From Cyclobacteriaceae bacterium (GTDB taxonomy: Bacteria; Bacteroidota; Bacteroidia; Cytophagales; Cyclobacteriaceae), in assembly GCA_025808415.1 (NCBI GenBank), contig CP075525.1, positions 3,457,501 to 3,521,500 of the forward strand: a DNA stretch of 64,000 nt, written 5' to 3'. Below are positions 42,943 through 52,593 of the stretch, piece by piece (position 1 is the first letter of the stretch; the number at the start of each line of letters is the position of its first letter). The position numbers and the translations under genes were made by a program. The notes beneath the pieces are model-generated. The model searched no databases and was not told where the DNA came from. It saw only the letters and a program-made list of their open reading frames with translations.

Positions 42943-45363
42943 ATGGCTTTCAATACACACCATACACCCAGGCAGCAGTCCGATGGCAGGTTGGAAAAAT
43001 TCCACCTCAAGTTGGCCTTAGAAGCAGCCAATATGGGCATTTGGGAGTGGAACCTGCAAACAGGTGAAGTGCGCTGGTCCGAAAATGTTGAACGCATTAT
43101 TGGCCTTAAGAACAAGTTTGATGGAAAAGCCCAAACCTACCTGGATAACATTGTTGAGGAGGATCGTGATTTTGTAGCCCAAACCATTAATAATGCCCTA
43201 AAAAATAAAATCGATTTCAGCGTAGAGCATCGGGTGGTGCTCAAGGGAGATGTAATCCGTTGGATTGAAGGTAACGGTAAAATAATTTTTAATGATGAGG
43301 GAAAAGCCTTGTCGCTTACCGGAACCGTGCGTGACATAACCGACCGGAAGAACAACGAAGGACAGCTTCAGCATCGTGACTTGCTATTCGCAACACTAGC
43401 CCATGTAACCAGCGAATTCATTCAACACGCCAACTGGGAGGATGCCATCCTATCCGTTCTGCAATCACTGGGCGAAATGATGCGCGTTGACAGGGTATAC
43501 ATTTTTCAGAATGATATTACGGAAACCGGGGCAATTGAAACATCAAGTCAACGCTTTGAATGGAATTCATCCCATGCCGACCCGCAAATCAACAACCCCG
43601 AATTGCAAAACCTGCCCATAGTCGTGTTTCCCGGCATTGACCTCATGCTAAAGAACAAACCCTTTCACTCAGTAGTAAAAAATATCGCTGATAAGGGGCT
43701 GAGGGAATTGTTGCAAGGACAGTCTATTGTATCTATCCTCATCTTTCCAATTTATGTAAAGCAAAAATTCTGGGGCTTCATCGGGTTTGATGATTGTACC
43801 ACCGAACGAAATTGGAGCGAATTGGAATTTTCCGTGCTTCATTCATTTTCATCGAGCCTGGCAGCGGCCATCGAACGCAAACTTTCAGTGGAAGCATTGG
43901 CGCATAGCGAGGTAAGTTACCGAAACCTTTTTGATACCGTTGGTGAAGCCATCTATGTTCACGATTTCAATGGAACCATTCTGGATGTGAACCAACGCGT
44001 GCTTGAACTTTACGGCTACACAAAAAATGAACTGGTTGGTCAAACCCCTGCCATTTTTATGGCAGAAGGAATGAATGACCTGGAAACAATTGCCCGAAAA
44101 TTTCAGGAAGTTATTGCAGGGACACCGCAAACCTTTGAGTGGTGGGGCAAGAAGAAGAACGGTGAGATCTTCTTAAAAGAAGTGCATACCAATCGTGGGT
44201 TTTATTTTGGCAAGGCCGTAATAATCGCCACCGCGTGGGACATAACCGAGCGCAGGAAAATTGAAAATGAAATCCGCGAAAGCGAGCTCCGTTTCAGAAC
44301 ACTGCAGCAAGCCTCCTTTGGCGGCATTGGTTTGCACGACAAAGGCAAAATTATTGATTGCAATAAAGGGCTTTGCGATATAACCGGGTACAGTTATGAA
44401 GAATTGATAGGCATGAACGGCTTTAACCTGATAGCACCCGAATGGCAGGAAACGGTGAAGAAAAATATCCTATCCGGTTACGACAAACCCTATGATGTTG
44501 AAGGTGTTCGCAAAGACGGCAGCAGGTATTTCCTGGAAATCCAGGGAAAAGAAATCCCTTACCGTGGTGCTACCATACGTGTAACGGAGTTCCGTGATAT
44601 TACTATGCGAAAAATAGCCGAAGAAAAAATAAAAGAACAGAATATACGGTTAACACACCTCGCGGAAGACCTCACCAAAAAGAACGATCAGCTTGAAGAG
44701 TTTACACAAATTGTTTCGCACAACCTTCGATCACCGGCCGGCAACATTGCCTCCTTGCTCAATCTTTTTGAGCAAACAGACAGTCACGAAGAAAAGACAG
44801 AATACTTTCGCTTACTGAAACAAACCGGTGACAGCATACTGCTTTCGCTAAACGAGCTTAACGAAGTTTTGAAGATTAAGCAAAACCGGGATATTGAACG
44901 GCAGCATGTACGGTTAGCCGAAGCGCTGGAAAATGCCAAGAAGATGTTGACCGGGAAAATTATGGAACTATCTGCCCGGATAAATGCTGATTTTGATGAT
45001 GCACCGGTAGTATATTTTCCATCCATTTACCTGGAGAGTATCTTCCTGAACCTGCTCAGCAATTCACTTAAATACAACAATCCTAACCGTGCGTTGTTAA
45101 TAACCATAAAGTCGGCCGAAACTGACCAGGAGGTAATACTTACCGTAACCGATAATGGGCTGGGCATAAACCTGGAAAAATACGGTCACCAGATTTTTAA
45201 GATGCGAAAAACGTTTCATTACCATCCGGAAGCACGGGGCATTGGTCTTTTCCTGGTAAAAAATCAGGTAGAAGCGATGGGTGGGAGTATTACTGTTCAG
45301 AGTACCGAAAATAAGGGCACAACCTTTACCATACTGTTTAAAAAACAGAATGACAAACAATGA
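42943..45363 (+). CDS. Multi-PAS/GAF cytoplasmic histidine kinase
   Basis: An 806-residue sensor with no membrane helix. Order: PAS1 (about 22-140, AANMGIWEWNLQTGEVRW), GAF (about 155-320, FATLAHVTSEFIQHANWEDA), PAS2 (about 325-445, SYRNLFDTVGEAIYVHDFNG), PAS3 (about 455-575, FRTLQQASFGGIGLHDKG), then the kinase. The phosphoacceptor region EFTQIVSHNLRSPAGNI has the His expected for a HisKA of the Bacteroidetes type, and the ATPase has LESIFLNLLSNSLKYN (N-box), VTDNGLGINLEKYG and RGIGLFLVKNQVEAMGG. It overlaps the following response regulator by four bases (ATGA), a sign of coupling. The signal is unknown. Confidence 0.92.
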   Translation: MAFNTHHTPRQQSDGRLEKFHLKLALEAANMGIWEWNLQTGEVRWSENVERIIGLKNKFDGKAQTYLDNIVEEDRDFVAQTINNALKNKIDFSVEHRVVLKGDVIRWIEGNGKIIFNDEGKALSLTGTVRDITDRKNNEGQLQHRDLLFATLAHVTSEFIQHANWEDAILSVLQSLGEMMRVDRVYIFQNDITETGAIETSSQRFEWNSSHADPQINNPELQNLPIVVFPGIDLMLKNKPFHSVVKNIADKGLRELLQGQSIVSILIFPIYVKQKFWGFIGFDDCTTERNWSELEFSVLHSFSSSLAAAIERKLSVEALAHSEVSYRNLFDTVGEAIYVHDFNGTILDVNQRVLELYGYTKNELVGQTPAIFMAEGMNDLETIARKFQEVIAGTPQTFEWWGKKKNGEIFLKEVHTNRGFYFGKAVIIATAWDITERRKIENEIRESELRFRTLQQASFGGIGLHDKGKIIDCNKGLCDITGYSYEELIGMNGFNLIAPEWQETVKKNILSGYDKPYDVEGVRKDGSRYFLEIQGKEIPYRGATIRVTEFRDITMRKIAEEKIKEQNIRLTHLAEDLTKKNDQLEEFTQIVSHNLRSPAGNIASLLNLFEQTDSHEEKTEYFRLLKQTGDSILLSLNELNEVLKIKQNRDIERQHVRLAEALENAKKMLTGKIMELSARINADFDDAPVVYFPSIYLESIFLNLLSNSLKYNNPNRALLITIKSAETDQEVILTVTDNGLGINLEKYGHQIFKMRKTFHYHPEARGIGLFLVKNQVEAMGGSITVQSTENKGTTFTILFKKQNDKQ

Positions 45364-45758
45364 GTGCCCAGTCAACCATAGCCCTTATCGATGATGATGA
45401 AATTTTCCAGTTCACAACTTTGCGGATTGTTAAATTGACAAACCTGCCCTATACCGTAACACAATTCTTTAACGGTGACCAGGCCCTTAGCTATTTAAAC
45501 AAAAATTCAGAAGACGCTGAAAAATTACCCGATGTAATTTTGTTGGATATTAATATGCCGATAGTGGATGGATGGATGTTTTTGGATGAATTTAAAACAC
45601 TAAAACAAAAGCTGAAAAAAAAGATCACGATCTATATGGTCAGCTCATCCATTGCACCAGAGGACGTTAACCGGGCGAAAGCCAATCCATTGGTATCCGA
45701 TTACCTGGTTAAACCGCTGTCAGTCGAAACAGTGAAGCAAGTTTTGTCGATGAATTAG
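45360..45758 (+). CDS. Response regulator receiver protein
   Basis: A single-domain 132-residue receiver. Acidic pocket residues are in IALIDDDEIFQFTTLRI, the phosphoacceptor Asp is in DVILLDINMPIVDGWMFL, and the switch Ser/Lys are in TIYMVSSSIAPED and SDYLVKPLSVE. There is no output domain, so it passes phosphate or acts by protein contact. It is translationally coupled to the multi-PAS kinase upstream, which is its probable partner. Confidence 0.93.
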   Translation: MSAQSTIALIDDDEIFQFTTLRIVKLTNLPYTVTQFFNGDQALSYLNKNSEDAEKLPDVILLDINMPIVDGWMFLDEFKTLKQKLKKKITIYMVSSSIAPEDVNRAKANPLVSDYLVKPLSVETVKQVLSMN

Positions 45759-45787
45759 TTTAGCAAGCAATTCTGCCAGCATCGGTA

Positions 45788-47209
45788 TCAAACCGGTTTC
45801 TTTTTTTTATCGAACAGCCCTTTCTGTAATTCAACACCTGCGCTTGCTTTTGCCGAAAGTATCAACTGGATGTTGTGCCGGGTTACCAGGTGTGAATGAA
45901 AATTAAGTTCCCAGGTTTCAAAGTGAACGTTCAATTTCTTTCCCAATTTCCCTTTTTCCAGGCCTTTATCGATCAACTCCGGAACTTGGGCAAAAAAAGT
46001 CTCGGCCGACAATGACAGGTAAGGCCTAATCCGCTCAACAACCTGATCGTGCGCAAACCAACTGGCTGCTGTTAACAACCGCTGTTCGGAAGCCAGGTCA
46101 AAACCGAAATTTTCAATGACAACCTTTTTCTCTACCGAATCAAATCCCAACGTACCTTTAAGATAAACCGTTGCCCTTAGGTCACCGCGCAACGTTATAC
46201 CCATGGCCAATCCTTCGGGTGTTCCGTACAACTCGCTTGATTGAATACGCACCGCGTGACCACCAAACGAGAAACGCATCGTATCCACCACCTGGTTTAT
46301 GATGGCATTAATTTCAGTAAACGGTAAGGTTACCAAAATATAGGCTTCCACGTTAGGTTCGCTTATTACCTGATGTTTCAGTTTTGGCAGCTTACCGGAT
46401 TTTGTGAGCGCATTTGCCGAATCCAACACCGTGTACAATTGCGCCTTTAACCGGGCATTAACCAGTAGCGTGTCTTCTGAAACCGGAAAGAGCCTCGCAT
46501 CAATTTCCGAAGCTTCAGCCTTAAGCCATACCGGCACAACATTTCGGTTAAGTCGGATGGGCTTTTGAATATCAGACCAAAGTTTTTCGATGGATGGCCT
46601 GATTTTGATAATGTCTTTGGCCGATTCGTCCAGCCGGGTAACTACTTCAGTTCTATGGTTCTCCAGTATTTTTTCAATAGAGCCCTTCAGGTTGAATTTT
46701 ATCCCGGCAATAGTAAGCCGTGGCTCCTCCACCCACACGATTGATTTTAATTCGGTTTTTGGGGCCAGGTTCCACGCATCATCAAGGTACAGGTTTGAAA
46801 AAAGGGTGATAATAATTTTTGCCTGTACAGGTTCTTTGTTCCGGATACGGATGCCGATCACCTTACTGTTAAGGTACCCTTCCACCTGAACAGGCACCGT
46901 ATAGGTAATTCCGCGTTCACCATCGTACTTCAACCGGATCGGTTGAAACCGTGAGATGAACAGGTGCACGCTATCATCCTTATCATTGATTGCCATGTGG
47001 GCCTCCACTATGCGTGCCTTAAGTTTTTCATTAACCATATTTTCCAGTTCCTTCACCGGAAAATAAACCGGCACACTTAACTCCGAAACCGGCACAACAA
47101 GGGTTGAGTCTAGTTGAATACGTGCTGGTGCTTCCGGGTTAATGCGCTTGCATGCCGCAAAAGCAATTATAAAAATCAAGAAGACGATAGTCGTGCACAG
47201 CTTATACAT
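45788..47209 (-). CDS. DUF4403 family lipoprotein-like protein
   Basis: The 473-residue product has a signal sequence with a lipobox-like IIAFAACKR. The mature part matches the DUF4403 family (SELSVPVYFPVKELENMVNEKL, ITYTVPVQVEGYLNSKVIGI, NLKGSIEKILENHRTEVVTRLDES, TETFFAQVPELIDKGLEKGKLG-like C-terminus), which forms two tandem lipid-binding-like halves. The function is unknown; similar folds carry lipids across the envelope, but that is inference. A structured leader (47240-47310) lies just upstream. The 3' end faces the response-regulator gene. Confidence 0.85.
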   Translation of the reverse strand: MYKLCTTIVFLIFIIAFAACKRINPEAPARIQLDSTLVVPVSELSVPVYFPVKELENMVNEKLKARIVEAHMAINDKDDSVHLFISRFQPIRLKYDGERGITYTVPVQVEGYLNSKVIGIRIRNKEPVQAKIIITLFSNLYLDDAWNLAPKTELKSIVWVEEPRLTIAGIKFNLKGSIEKILENHRTEVVTRLDESAKDIIKIRPSIEKLWSDIQKPIRLNRNVVPVWLKAEASEIDARLFPVSEDTLLVNARLKAQLYTVLDSANALTKSGKLPKLKHQVISEPNVEAYILVTLPFTEINAIINQVVDTMRFSFGGHAVRIQSSELYGTPEGLAMGITLRGDLRATVYLKGTLGFDSVEKKVVIENFGFDLASEQRLLTAASWFAHDQVVERIRPYLSLSAETFFAQVPELIDKGLEKGKLGKKLNVHFETWELNFHSHLVTRHNIQLILSAKASAGVELQKGLFDKKKKPV

Positions 47210-47239
47210 CGTGTTAGAAAGATACTACAAGTCATCTTC

Positions 47240-47310
47240 AAAAATGCTATTGAGGTTCTTGAACCCTCCTATCGCTGACAGCCTTGGGCTAACTGGAGGA
47301 AAGCATTTTT
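47240..47310 (-). promoter_or_regulatory. Structured leader element upstream of DUF4403 gene
   Basis: AAAAATGCT (47240-47248) pairs with AGCATTTTT (47302-47310) as a perfect 9-bp closing stem. Inside it, CCTCC (47265-47269) pairs with GGAGG (47295-47299), AGCC (47280-47283) with GGCT (47287-47290), and GGTTC with GAACC around 47254-47265. The element ends 31 bases before the DUF4403 start codon on the minus strand. It could be a regulatory RNA leader or a terminator variant; I do not recognise a known class. Confidence 0.4.
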
Positions 47311-47367
47311 AGATGAGGCTTTCTTCGGTAGAATTATTCAGCAGCCTTACAATAACCCATTACAATA

Positions 47368-47396
47368 AAAAACGCTCCTTACGGAGCGTTTTTTTA
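47368..47396 (-). terminator. Intrinsic terminator
   Basis: ACGCTCC and GGAGCGT form a 7-bp stem with a 4-base loop, with A-tract on one side and T-tract on the other, so it could work in both directions. It lies just after the DUF6588 gene on the minus strand. Confidence 0.8.
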
Positions 47397-47419
47397 AATA
47401 TTAAATCGTGTTTTTGTGC

Positions 47420-48481
47420 TTATCTGAACGTAAACCCTAAACCTGTGGTGAAGGCATTAAACTCCTGCACGGAATAATTTCCATAAATATAAAATGCAAG
47501 CAAGTTAATGCGCATACCAACATCCAGGCGCATGCTGCTGCTCTTGAATTTTGCCGAATACGGATTGGTCAAAGCAAATTCACCGGGTGTTCCATCAAAA
47601 AATGTGTAGCTTCCTTTTACATCAGCGGTGGTGTTTATGCCATTAAAACCAACCCCTCCAAAAAATGTAACAAAGGCCAGCTTCTTTGAAATCAATGCTT
47701 CAGCCATAAAAGCATTAAACTTGTAAATACTTTCTTGGGTTGTTCCTGCTGTAGCGGGTGGAAACTCTGTGGCCAAACCGGCCAGGTTAGTAACACCTTT
47801 AAATGATGTATACCCTGCCATTACCGATAGATCGAACGGTAACATTTTTATACCGGGAATATGCTGCTTAACATCATGGCGCACACCAAAACCAATGAGG
47901 TTTAAATCGGTACTGCCAACATTTGTTTTAGGGATAAAACGAACCATCAGGTCAGTACCCTTCACCAGACCAATTCCTACCTGCAACATGGGTAAGCCAA
48001 CAGGGGCTACCTTTAAGGTTTTACGAACGCCTAAGCCTTGTGGCCCGGCAAAGCTTGCGTCAGCTTGCTGATCTCCATCAAAATCTACCTGGTAAGTTGT
48101 TCTGTCTTTAGGGCCAATAATGGTTGGTGCCTTGCCACCGGGGTTGGTTGTGTTAGCGTACCCCACAACGGTAGTCATATTCAAGGCCTCGGGATCAAAA
48201 AAATCTTTTGATTTGGGAATAAACACAGGTGTTACCGCCAGGTTTATATCAAACCCACCGAGCTTATGCGGCTTAGCGGTGTGAAACCACGCACCGTTAA
48301 GGGCATACGAAAACCCTTCAATCATGGGGCTGATATAGGCCGTAATAAGTTTACCTCCATCCTCCTGCCCGGCCTGTAAAAAGCGAATGATGTCATCTTC
48401 GTTCTGTGCCTTGGCAGAAATTGAAAAAAGAAAAAACACAATAAGTGATGATACACAAGTCAATCTGGATATCGTATTCAT
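47420..48481 (-). CDS. DUF6588 family outer membrane protein
   Basis: From Met at 48481 (MNTISRLTCVSSLIVFFLFSISAKAQ) the product is 353 residues with a signal peptide. The mature protein has the DUF6588 pattern: EDDIIRFLQAGQEDGGKLITAYISP near the N-terminus, repeated Gly/Tyr/Phe strands (GFSYALNGAWFHTAKPHKLGGF, GIGLVKGTDLMVRFIPKTNV, LAFVTFFGGVGFNGINTTAD) and a C-terminal strand ending GLGFTFR. The DUF6588 family is confined mainly to Bacteroidetes and looks like a beta-barrel; its role is unknown. An in-frame Met at 48520 is less likely as start. Confidence 0.85.
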   Translation of the reverse strand: MNTISRLTCVSSLIVFFLFSISAKAQNEDDIIRFLQAGQEDGGKLITAYISPMIEGFSYALNGAWFHTAKPHKLGGFDINLAVTPVFIPKSKDFFDPEALNMTTVVGYANTTNPGGKAPTIIGPKDRTTYQVDFDGDQQADASFAGPQGLGVRKTLKVAPVGLPMLQVGIGLVKGTDLMVRFIPKTNVGSTDLNLIGFGVRHDVKQHIPGIKMLPFDLSVMAGYTSFKGVTNLAGLATEFPPATAGTTQESIYKFNAFMAEALISKKLAFVTFFGGVGFNGINTTADVKGSYTFFDGTPGEFALTNPYSAKFKSSSMRLDVGMRINLLAFYIYGNYSVQEFNAFTTGLGFTFR

Positions 48482-48622
48482 AAACATAGGTTTCTTGTTT
48501 GTTTCGTTTGCCCCATACATTCCAGTACAGGTTTTTTGGTAAGCTCATTATCGTAAAACTTTCAAATTTATTTACAAACTGCAAGAGAAACAGCACATTA
48601 ATGTTTCTATTTTTGGGGCAGT

Positions 48623-49867
48623 ATGACTATACTATACTCCTTTACCATTGCTGCTATCCGTTTCTTTTATTTCATCGCCAGTTTTTTCGATGGCAAAGCC
48701 CATGCATTTGTAACAGGCCGGGCCGACTTTTTTAAACGGTTTCAAAAAGCTTTTGCCCAGGAGATCAATCCGGTTATATGGGTGCATTGTGCATCGCTTG
48801 GTGAATTTGAACAAGGGCGACCGGTTATTGAAAAATTAAAAACAGAGTTCCCGCATTATAAAATACTGCTAACTTTTTTCTCGCCTTCCGGCTATGAGGT
48901 TAGAAAAAATTACCGCTATGCCGATTATGTTTTTTACCTCCCGTGGGATTCGCACAACCATGCAACACGCTTTATCGAAATATGCAACCCGGTATTGGCT
49001 ATTTTTGTAAAGTATGAATTCTGGCTTCACTACTCGAGTGAACTAAAAAAAAGAAACATACCCCTGCTTTCCATCTCTGCTATTTTTCGTCCATCTCAAA
49101 TATTTTTTAAACCTTATGGCGGCTTTTATCGCACCGTCCTTAAAAACTTCTCCTGGTTTTTTGTACAGAACGATGAATCAGTACGCTTGCTGAAAGAAAT
49201 AAATATAAAATCAGTATCGCGTGCGGGAGATACACGGTTCGACCGGGTTAACCAACTGGTCAGGCAAGACAATGAAATACCCATTGCCAAAAATTTTAAG
49301 GGAACCGATAAGGTAATGGTGGTAGGCAGTTGTTGGCGCGAAGATCTGGATGTACTTATACCGTTCATCAACGATCATTATTTTAGTTTAAAGTTCATTA
49401 TTGCACCACATGAAATTACAGAAGCATTTTTATCAGAGATAGAAGGTGCGTTAAATACAAAATGCATCCGCTATTCGCAGGCCATGGGTAACCTTGAAGA
49501 GTACCATGTTTTAATAATTGATAATGTAGGTATGCTTGGCCGGCTTTACCGGTATGGTGAGTTTGCTTATGTGGGCGGGGCCTTTGGAAAAGGTTTGCAC
49601 AACATTCTTGAAGCTGCCTGCTATGGCATACCTGTTTTTTTTGGCAACAAAAATTATGAAAAATTCCAGGAGGCAGTTGATTTGATAAACCGTGGCGGTG
49701 CGTTTGAAGTAGAGGATTACCGGGAAATGAAAGCCAAATACGAATCGGTTAACCTTCCGGAAAATTTTTTATTAGCCTGTGACGTTACCCGCTTATACGT
49801 TGAAGAAAACCTTGGTGCTACCGACAAAATAATGGATTACTGCACGCCATTATTATCAAAATCATGA
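48623..49867 (+). CDS. waaA: 3-deoxy-D-manno-octulosonic acid transferase
   Basis: WaaA (KdtA) adds Kdo to lipid A in lipopolysaccharide synthesis. The 414-residue product has the N-terminal GT30 block VIWVHCASLGEFEQGRPVIEKL (acid-base Glu in GEFEQGRP), a preceding membrane-binding helix, then FSPSGYEVRK, YDYVFYLPWDSHNHATRF-like sequence (YADYVFYLPWDS) and VKYEFWLHY. The C-terminal half has GAGDTRFDRV (RAGDTRFDRVNQLV), VGSCWREDLDVLIPF, IIAPHEITE and YVGGAFGKGLHNILEAACYGIPVFFGN, all standard. The start overlaps nothing; the 3' end overlaps rsgA by four bases. Confidence 0.94.
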   Translation: MTILYSFTIAAIRFFYFIASFFDGKAHAFVTGRADFFKRFQKAFAQEINPVIWVHCASLGEFEQGRPVIEKLKTEFPHYKILLTFFSPSGYEVRKNYRYADYVFYLPWDSHNHATRFIEICNPVLAIFVKYEFWLHYSSELKKRNIPLLSISAIFRPSQIFFKPYGGFYRTVLKNFSWFFVQNDESVRLLKEINIKSVSRAGDTRFDRVNQLVRQDNEIPIAKNFKGTDKVMVVGSCWREDLDVLIPFINDHYFSLKFIIAPHEITEAFLSEIEGALNTKCIRYSQAMGNLEEYHVLIIDNVGMLGRLYRYGEFAYVGGAFGKGLHNILEAACYGIPVFFGNKNYEKFQEAVDLINRGGAFEVEDYREMKAKYESVNLPENFLLACDVTRLYVEENLGATDKIMDYCTPLLSKS

Positions 49868-50778
49868 TAGGACTGGTGAAACGTTCTACCGGCTCATGGT
49901 ACGATGTGTACTTGGAAGATGGTCGGATACTTGCATGCCGTACGCGAGGTAAACTTCGGTTGGAGGGTTTTAAAGAATCCAACCCTGTTGCCGTTGGTGA
50001 TTATGTTGAACTGGACATCGAAAATGACGGAGGTGTTATCTATAAAATACTGGATCGGAAAAACCATATCCTCAGGCAATCGGTAAAAAAAACCGGTCAT
50101 GCCCATGTGCTGGCCGCCAACATCGATCAGGCCGTTCTGGTTGTTACCATGATCCTTCCACGAACATCTTCAGGTTTTATCGACAGGTTTTTGGTCACGG
50201 CAGAAGCTTACGACATTCCACAGGCAATAATTTTTAACAAACAGGATGTATTGGACCACGAAAGCCTTGACCTGCAAAATCAACTCATCGAAACATACAC
50301 CAGGATTGGCGTACGCTGCCTTAAAATTTCAGCCCTTACGGATGACCTTAATGAAGTACAGGAATTATTAAAAAATAAAACTTCCCTCATTGCCGGTCAT
50401 TCCGGTGTCGGCAAATCAACACTGCTCAATAAACTTTCACCAGAAATAAACCAAACAACTTCAGGCATTTCGGGTTTCTCTGAAAAAGGAACACACACCA
50501 CTACGTTCGCTGAGATGTTCCGCATCAACAACCAAACATTTGTTATCGATACGCCCGGGATAAAAGAATGGGGGCTTGTGAATATTTCGGGCGAAGAACT
50601 TTCTGATAATTTTCCGGAAATGCGTGCCTTGCGTTCTGAATGCAAATACGGGTATCGGTGCCTGCACGTAAATGAACCCCGGTGTGCAATAAAGCACGCT
50701 GTTGAGGAAGGTGAAATTGCCACTAGCCGGTATGCCAACTACCTGAGTATGCTTTCAGGTGAGGATAACCGGAAATAA
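49864..50778 (+). CDS. rsgA: Ribosome small subunit-dependent GTPase A
   Basis: RsgA helps mature the small ribosomal subunit. The 304-residue product has the order typical of this circularly permuted GTPase: an N-terminal OB fold (LVKRSTGSWYDVYLEDGRIL), then G4 IIFNKQDVL, G5 CLKISALTDD, G1 IAGHSGVGKSTLLNKL, G3 VIDTPGIKEWGL, and the C-terminal zinc motif with Cys and His in SECKYGYRCLHVNEPRCAIKH. The Thr in TTFAEMF after G1 is the switch I region. Start overlaps waaA by four bases, so the two are coupled. Followed by a convergent glycosyltransferase gene. Confidence 0.95.
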   Translation: MIGLVKRSTGSWYDVYLEDGRILACRTRGKLRLEGFKESNPVAVGDYVELDIENDGGVIYKILDRKNHILRQSVKKTGHAHVLAANIDQAVLVVTMILPRTSSGFIDRFLVTAEAYDIPQAIIFNKQDVLDHESLDLQNQLIETYTRIGVRCLKISALTDDLNEVQELLKNKTSLIAGHSGVGKSTLLNKLSPEINQTTSGISGFSEKGTHTTTFAEMFRINNQTFVIDTPGIKEWGLVNISGEELSDNFPEMRALRSECKYGYRCLHVNEPRCAIKHAVEEGEIATSRYANYLSMLSGEDNRK

Positions 50779-50785
50779 AAAAAGT

Positions 50786-51649
50786 CTATACGTAGGTTGT
50801 TGATGTATTCTTCTTCAGCAACTTCAGGTATTTTAAAGCAACCCCAAAATTCAACAACCTGAGATTCAATTTAATCTCATAACGAATTCTTTCATTTAAG
50901 GCTTGCCGCTCCTTTACTGATCTGTTTAATGAAAGTATTTTTTCACAAACTTTGTATGTACTCATGGAGTACCTGCTCAGGACCTTAAACTGGCTGACTG
51001 ACAGGGCATTTTTAACAATACGCTTTTTTACAAGCACCTCCTTTGAATACCGATACTTAAAAAACCTGGATGACCGAACCCAGAAGTCAAAATCCTCGTA
51101 GATCAACGATTCATCGTATCCACCCAATTTATCCATTACCGTTTTTCTAAACATTACGGTTGGTGGGCAGATGAAATACCGTTTAATAATTTCTGTATAA
51201 ATATCTCCTTGCGGGATGAAGTGATGCGGAAACCTGTCGGAATGGTTTTGCAAAAACTTTCCGTCTTCATCCATAACAATTGCATCGGAAAAATGCACGC
51301 CAAATTCTTTACCGGCTTCCTCCAAAGCTTCAACCCCAATCTTCACCCGGTCTGCCAGCAAAACATCATCAGCGGCAAGATCAATCAGGTATTGCCCTTT
51401 TGCCATCGCTAAACCCATATTAAACGCTCTGCAATTGCCAACATTCTCCTTCAACAACAGCATTTCGAGTTGTGGATATTGAACCTTTAACTGTTTAATC
51501 ATATCCTGACTACCATCTGAACTGCAATCATCTACCACAATAAGTTGAACCGATGGGTACGATTGGTTAAGCACCGACTCAATCGCTTCACGTATAAACC
51601 TTTTTTGATTATAGCACAAACAAATTACCGATACCAATGGCGGGCCCAT
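50786..51649 (-). CDS. Glycosyltransferase family 2
   Basis: A 287-residue GT-A-fold glycosyltransferase. The first block VSVICLCYNQKRFIREAIESV is the GT2 nucleotide-sugar motif, VVDDCSSDGSQDMI carries Asp residues of the binding site, and LIDLAADDVLLADRV is the DXD-like metal motif. The acceptor region includes GGYDESLIYEDFDFWVRSSRF, the ED motif with the catalytic Asp or Glu. The C-terminal part is helical with no membrane segment. The sugar donor and acceptor are unknown. It is the last of a run of minus-strand genes 50786-53684 with overlapping or adjoining ends. Confidence 0.9.
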   Translation of the reverse strand: MGPPLVSVICLCYNQKRFIREAIESVLNQSYPSVQLIVVDDCSSDGSQDMIKQLKVQYPQLEMLLLKENVGNCRAFNMGLAMAKGQYLIDLAADDVLLADRVKIGVEALEEAGKEFGVHFSDAIVMDEDGKFLQNHSDRFPHHFIPQGDIYTEIIKRYFICPPTVMFRKTVMDKLGGYDESLIYEDFDFWVRSSRFFKYRYSKEVLVKKRIVKNALSVSQFKVLSRYSMSTYKVCEKILSLNRSVKERQALNERIRYEIKLNLRLLNFGVALKYLKLLKKNTSTTYV

Positions 51650-51651
51650 GC

Positions 51652-52593
51652 TTACGCAAGATCTTTGGTAAAGGTGAGCTTCGCAGTAGGATGCGCCCCA
51701 AGGCGTAACTTAAAATCAAGCAAGGAAAAATTAGGTTGGTTGTCCAAGGCAGATGTTCCCAAATCCAATAACCTGATTCGCTGGTGTTGACACCAGCCGT
51801 ACATGCCGTCAATCAGCATCACTACGGGGCTCCAGGCATCATACCGGGAATGGTGCGCGGAATAAAAATTATACAGAATATCATCCATAACCCGAATGGC
51901 GATACTTGCCGCTGCGCGTTCGTATCCTTTCATCACTTCAAAAAAAACAAACTGACTTGGAAATGCTTCTACGGTACGTTCCAGCATAACCTGTGTCATG
52001 GAAAGTGTATATCCCTTTTCCTTTCGGGCATTTAAAATAAACTGAAAAATTTCATCAACGGGATTTACGGTAGCAGATGTAAATACAAACTCAGCTTCAC
52101 GGGCCTGTTTCAATTTTCGAACTTCCCAATCATCCATTTTTGTATCAAGTAATTCATCAGAAACGGATATCACCGCACCCGCCTCTGCAGTTTGAACCTG
52201 ATACCCTGCATTACTCAATAACACGTAAAGTAGCTGCAGCTGATTGGATTGATATGCTATGGGCGGATTAGTATAGACAACTTGTTTAATCCCCAAGGCC
52301 CTTAATGCATTTTCAACAAATCCAATAAAACGAAATATGATTTCGGCCGGGAGCGATCCAGTAAAGGCAAATGATCCAAACGATGCTTTTAATGGACTAA
52401 CGGCAACATGATCTTTCACATGCACATGAACAGCACCTTGAATAGTTTTATGTTTTTGATTGAGAACATAGAATGATCGCCAGCCGCTTTCAGCCTGCAA
52501 CTTCAAATGCCTGTTATCATGAAAAATTGAGGCTTTGAAATCTTCGCGATAGTCAGCCGGTGGTGCCTGATCCGTAAAGTGGTAATCGTTCAA
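51652..52593 (-). CDS. GNAT-like acyltransferase, uncharacterised
   Basis: The 313-residue product has two GNAT-like halves. The first has HLKLQAESGWRSFYVLNQKHK and IQGAVHVHVKDHVAV. The second has FEVMKGYERAAASIAIRVMDDILYNFYSAHHSRYDAWSPV, where the YNFYSAHHS segment recalls the FemAB/GNAT family substrate loop, and it ends LLDLGTSALDNQPNFSLLDFKLRLGA. This pattern is seen in peptidyl or amino-acid acyltransferases, including ones encoded near polysaccharide genes; the neighbouring GT2 gene fits. The acetyl-CoA pocket is not proven by a clear motif, so this call is tentative. Confidence 0.65.
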   Translation of the reverse strand: MNDYHFTDQAPPADYREDFKASIFHDNRHLKLQAESGWRSFYVLNQKHKTIQGAVHVHVKDHVAVSPLKASFGSFAFTGSLPAEIIFRFIGFVENALRALGIKQVVYTNPPIAYQSNQLQLLYVLLSNAGYQVQTAEAGAVISVSDELLDTKMDDWEVRKLKQAREAEFVFTSATVNPVDEIFQFILNARKEKGYTLSMTQVMLERTVEAFPSQFVFFEVMKGYERAAASIAIRVMDDILYNFYSAHHSRYDAWSPVVMLIDGMYGWCQHQRIRLLDLGTSALDNQPNFSLLDFKLRLGAHPTAKLTFTKDLA

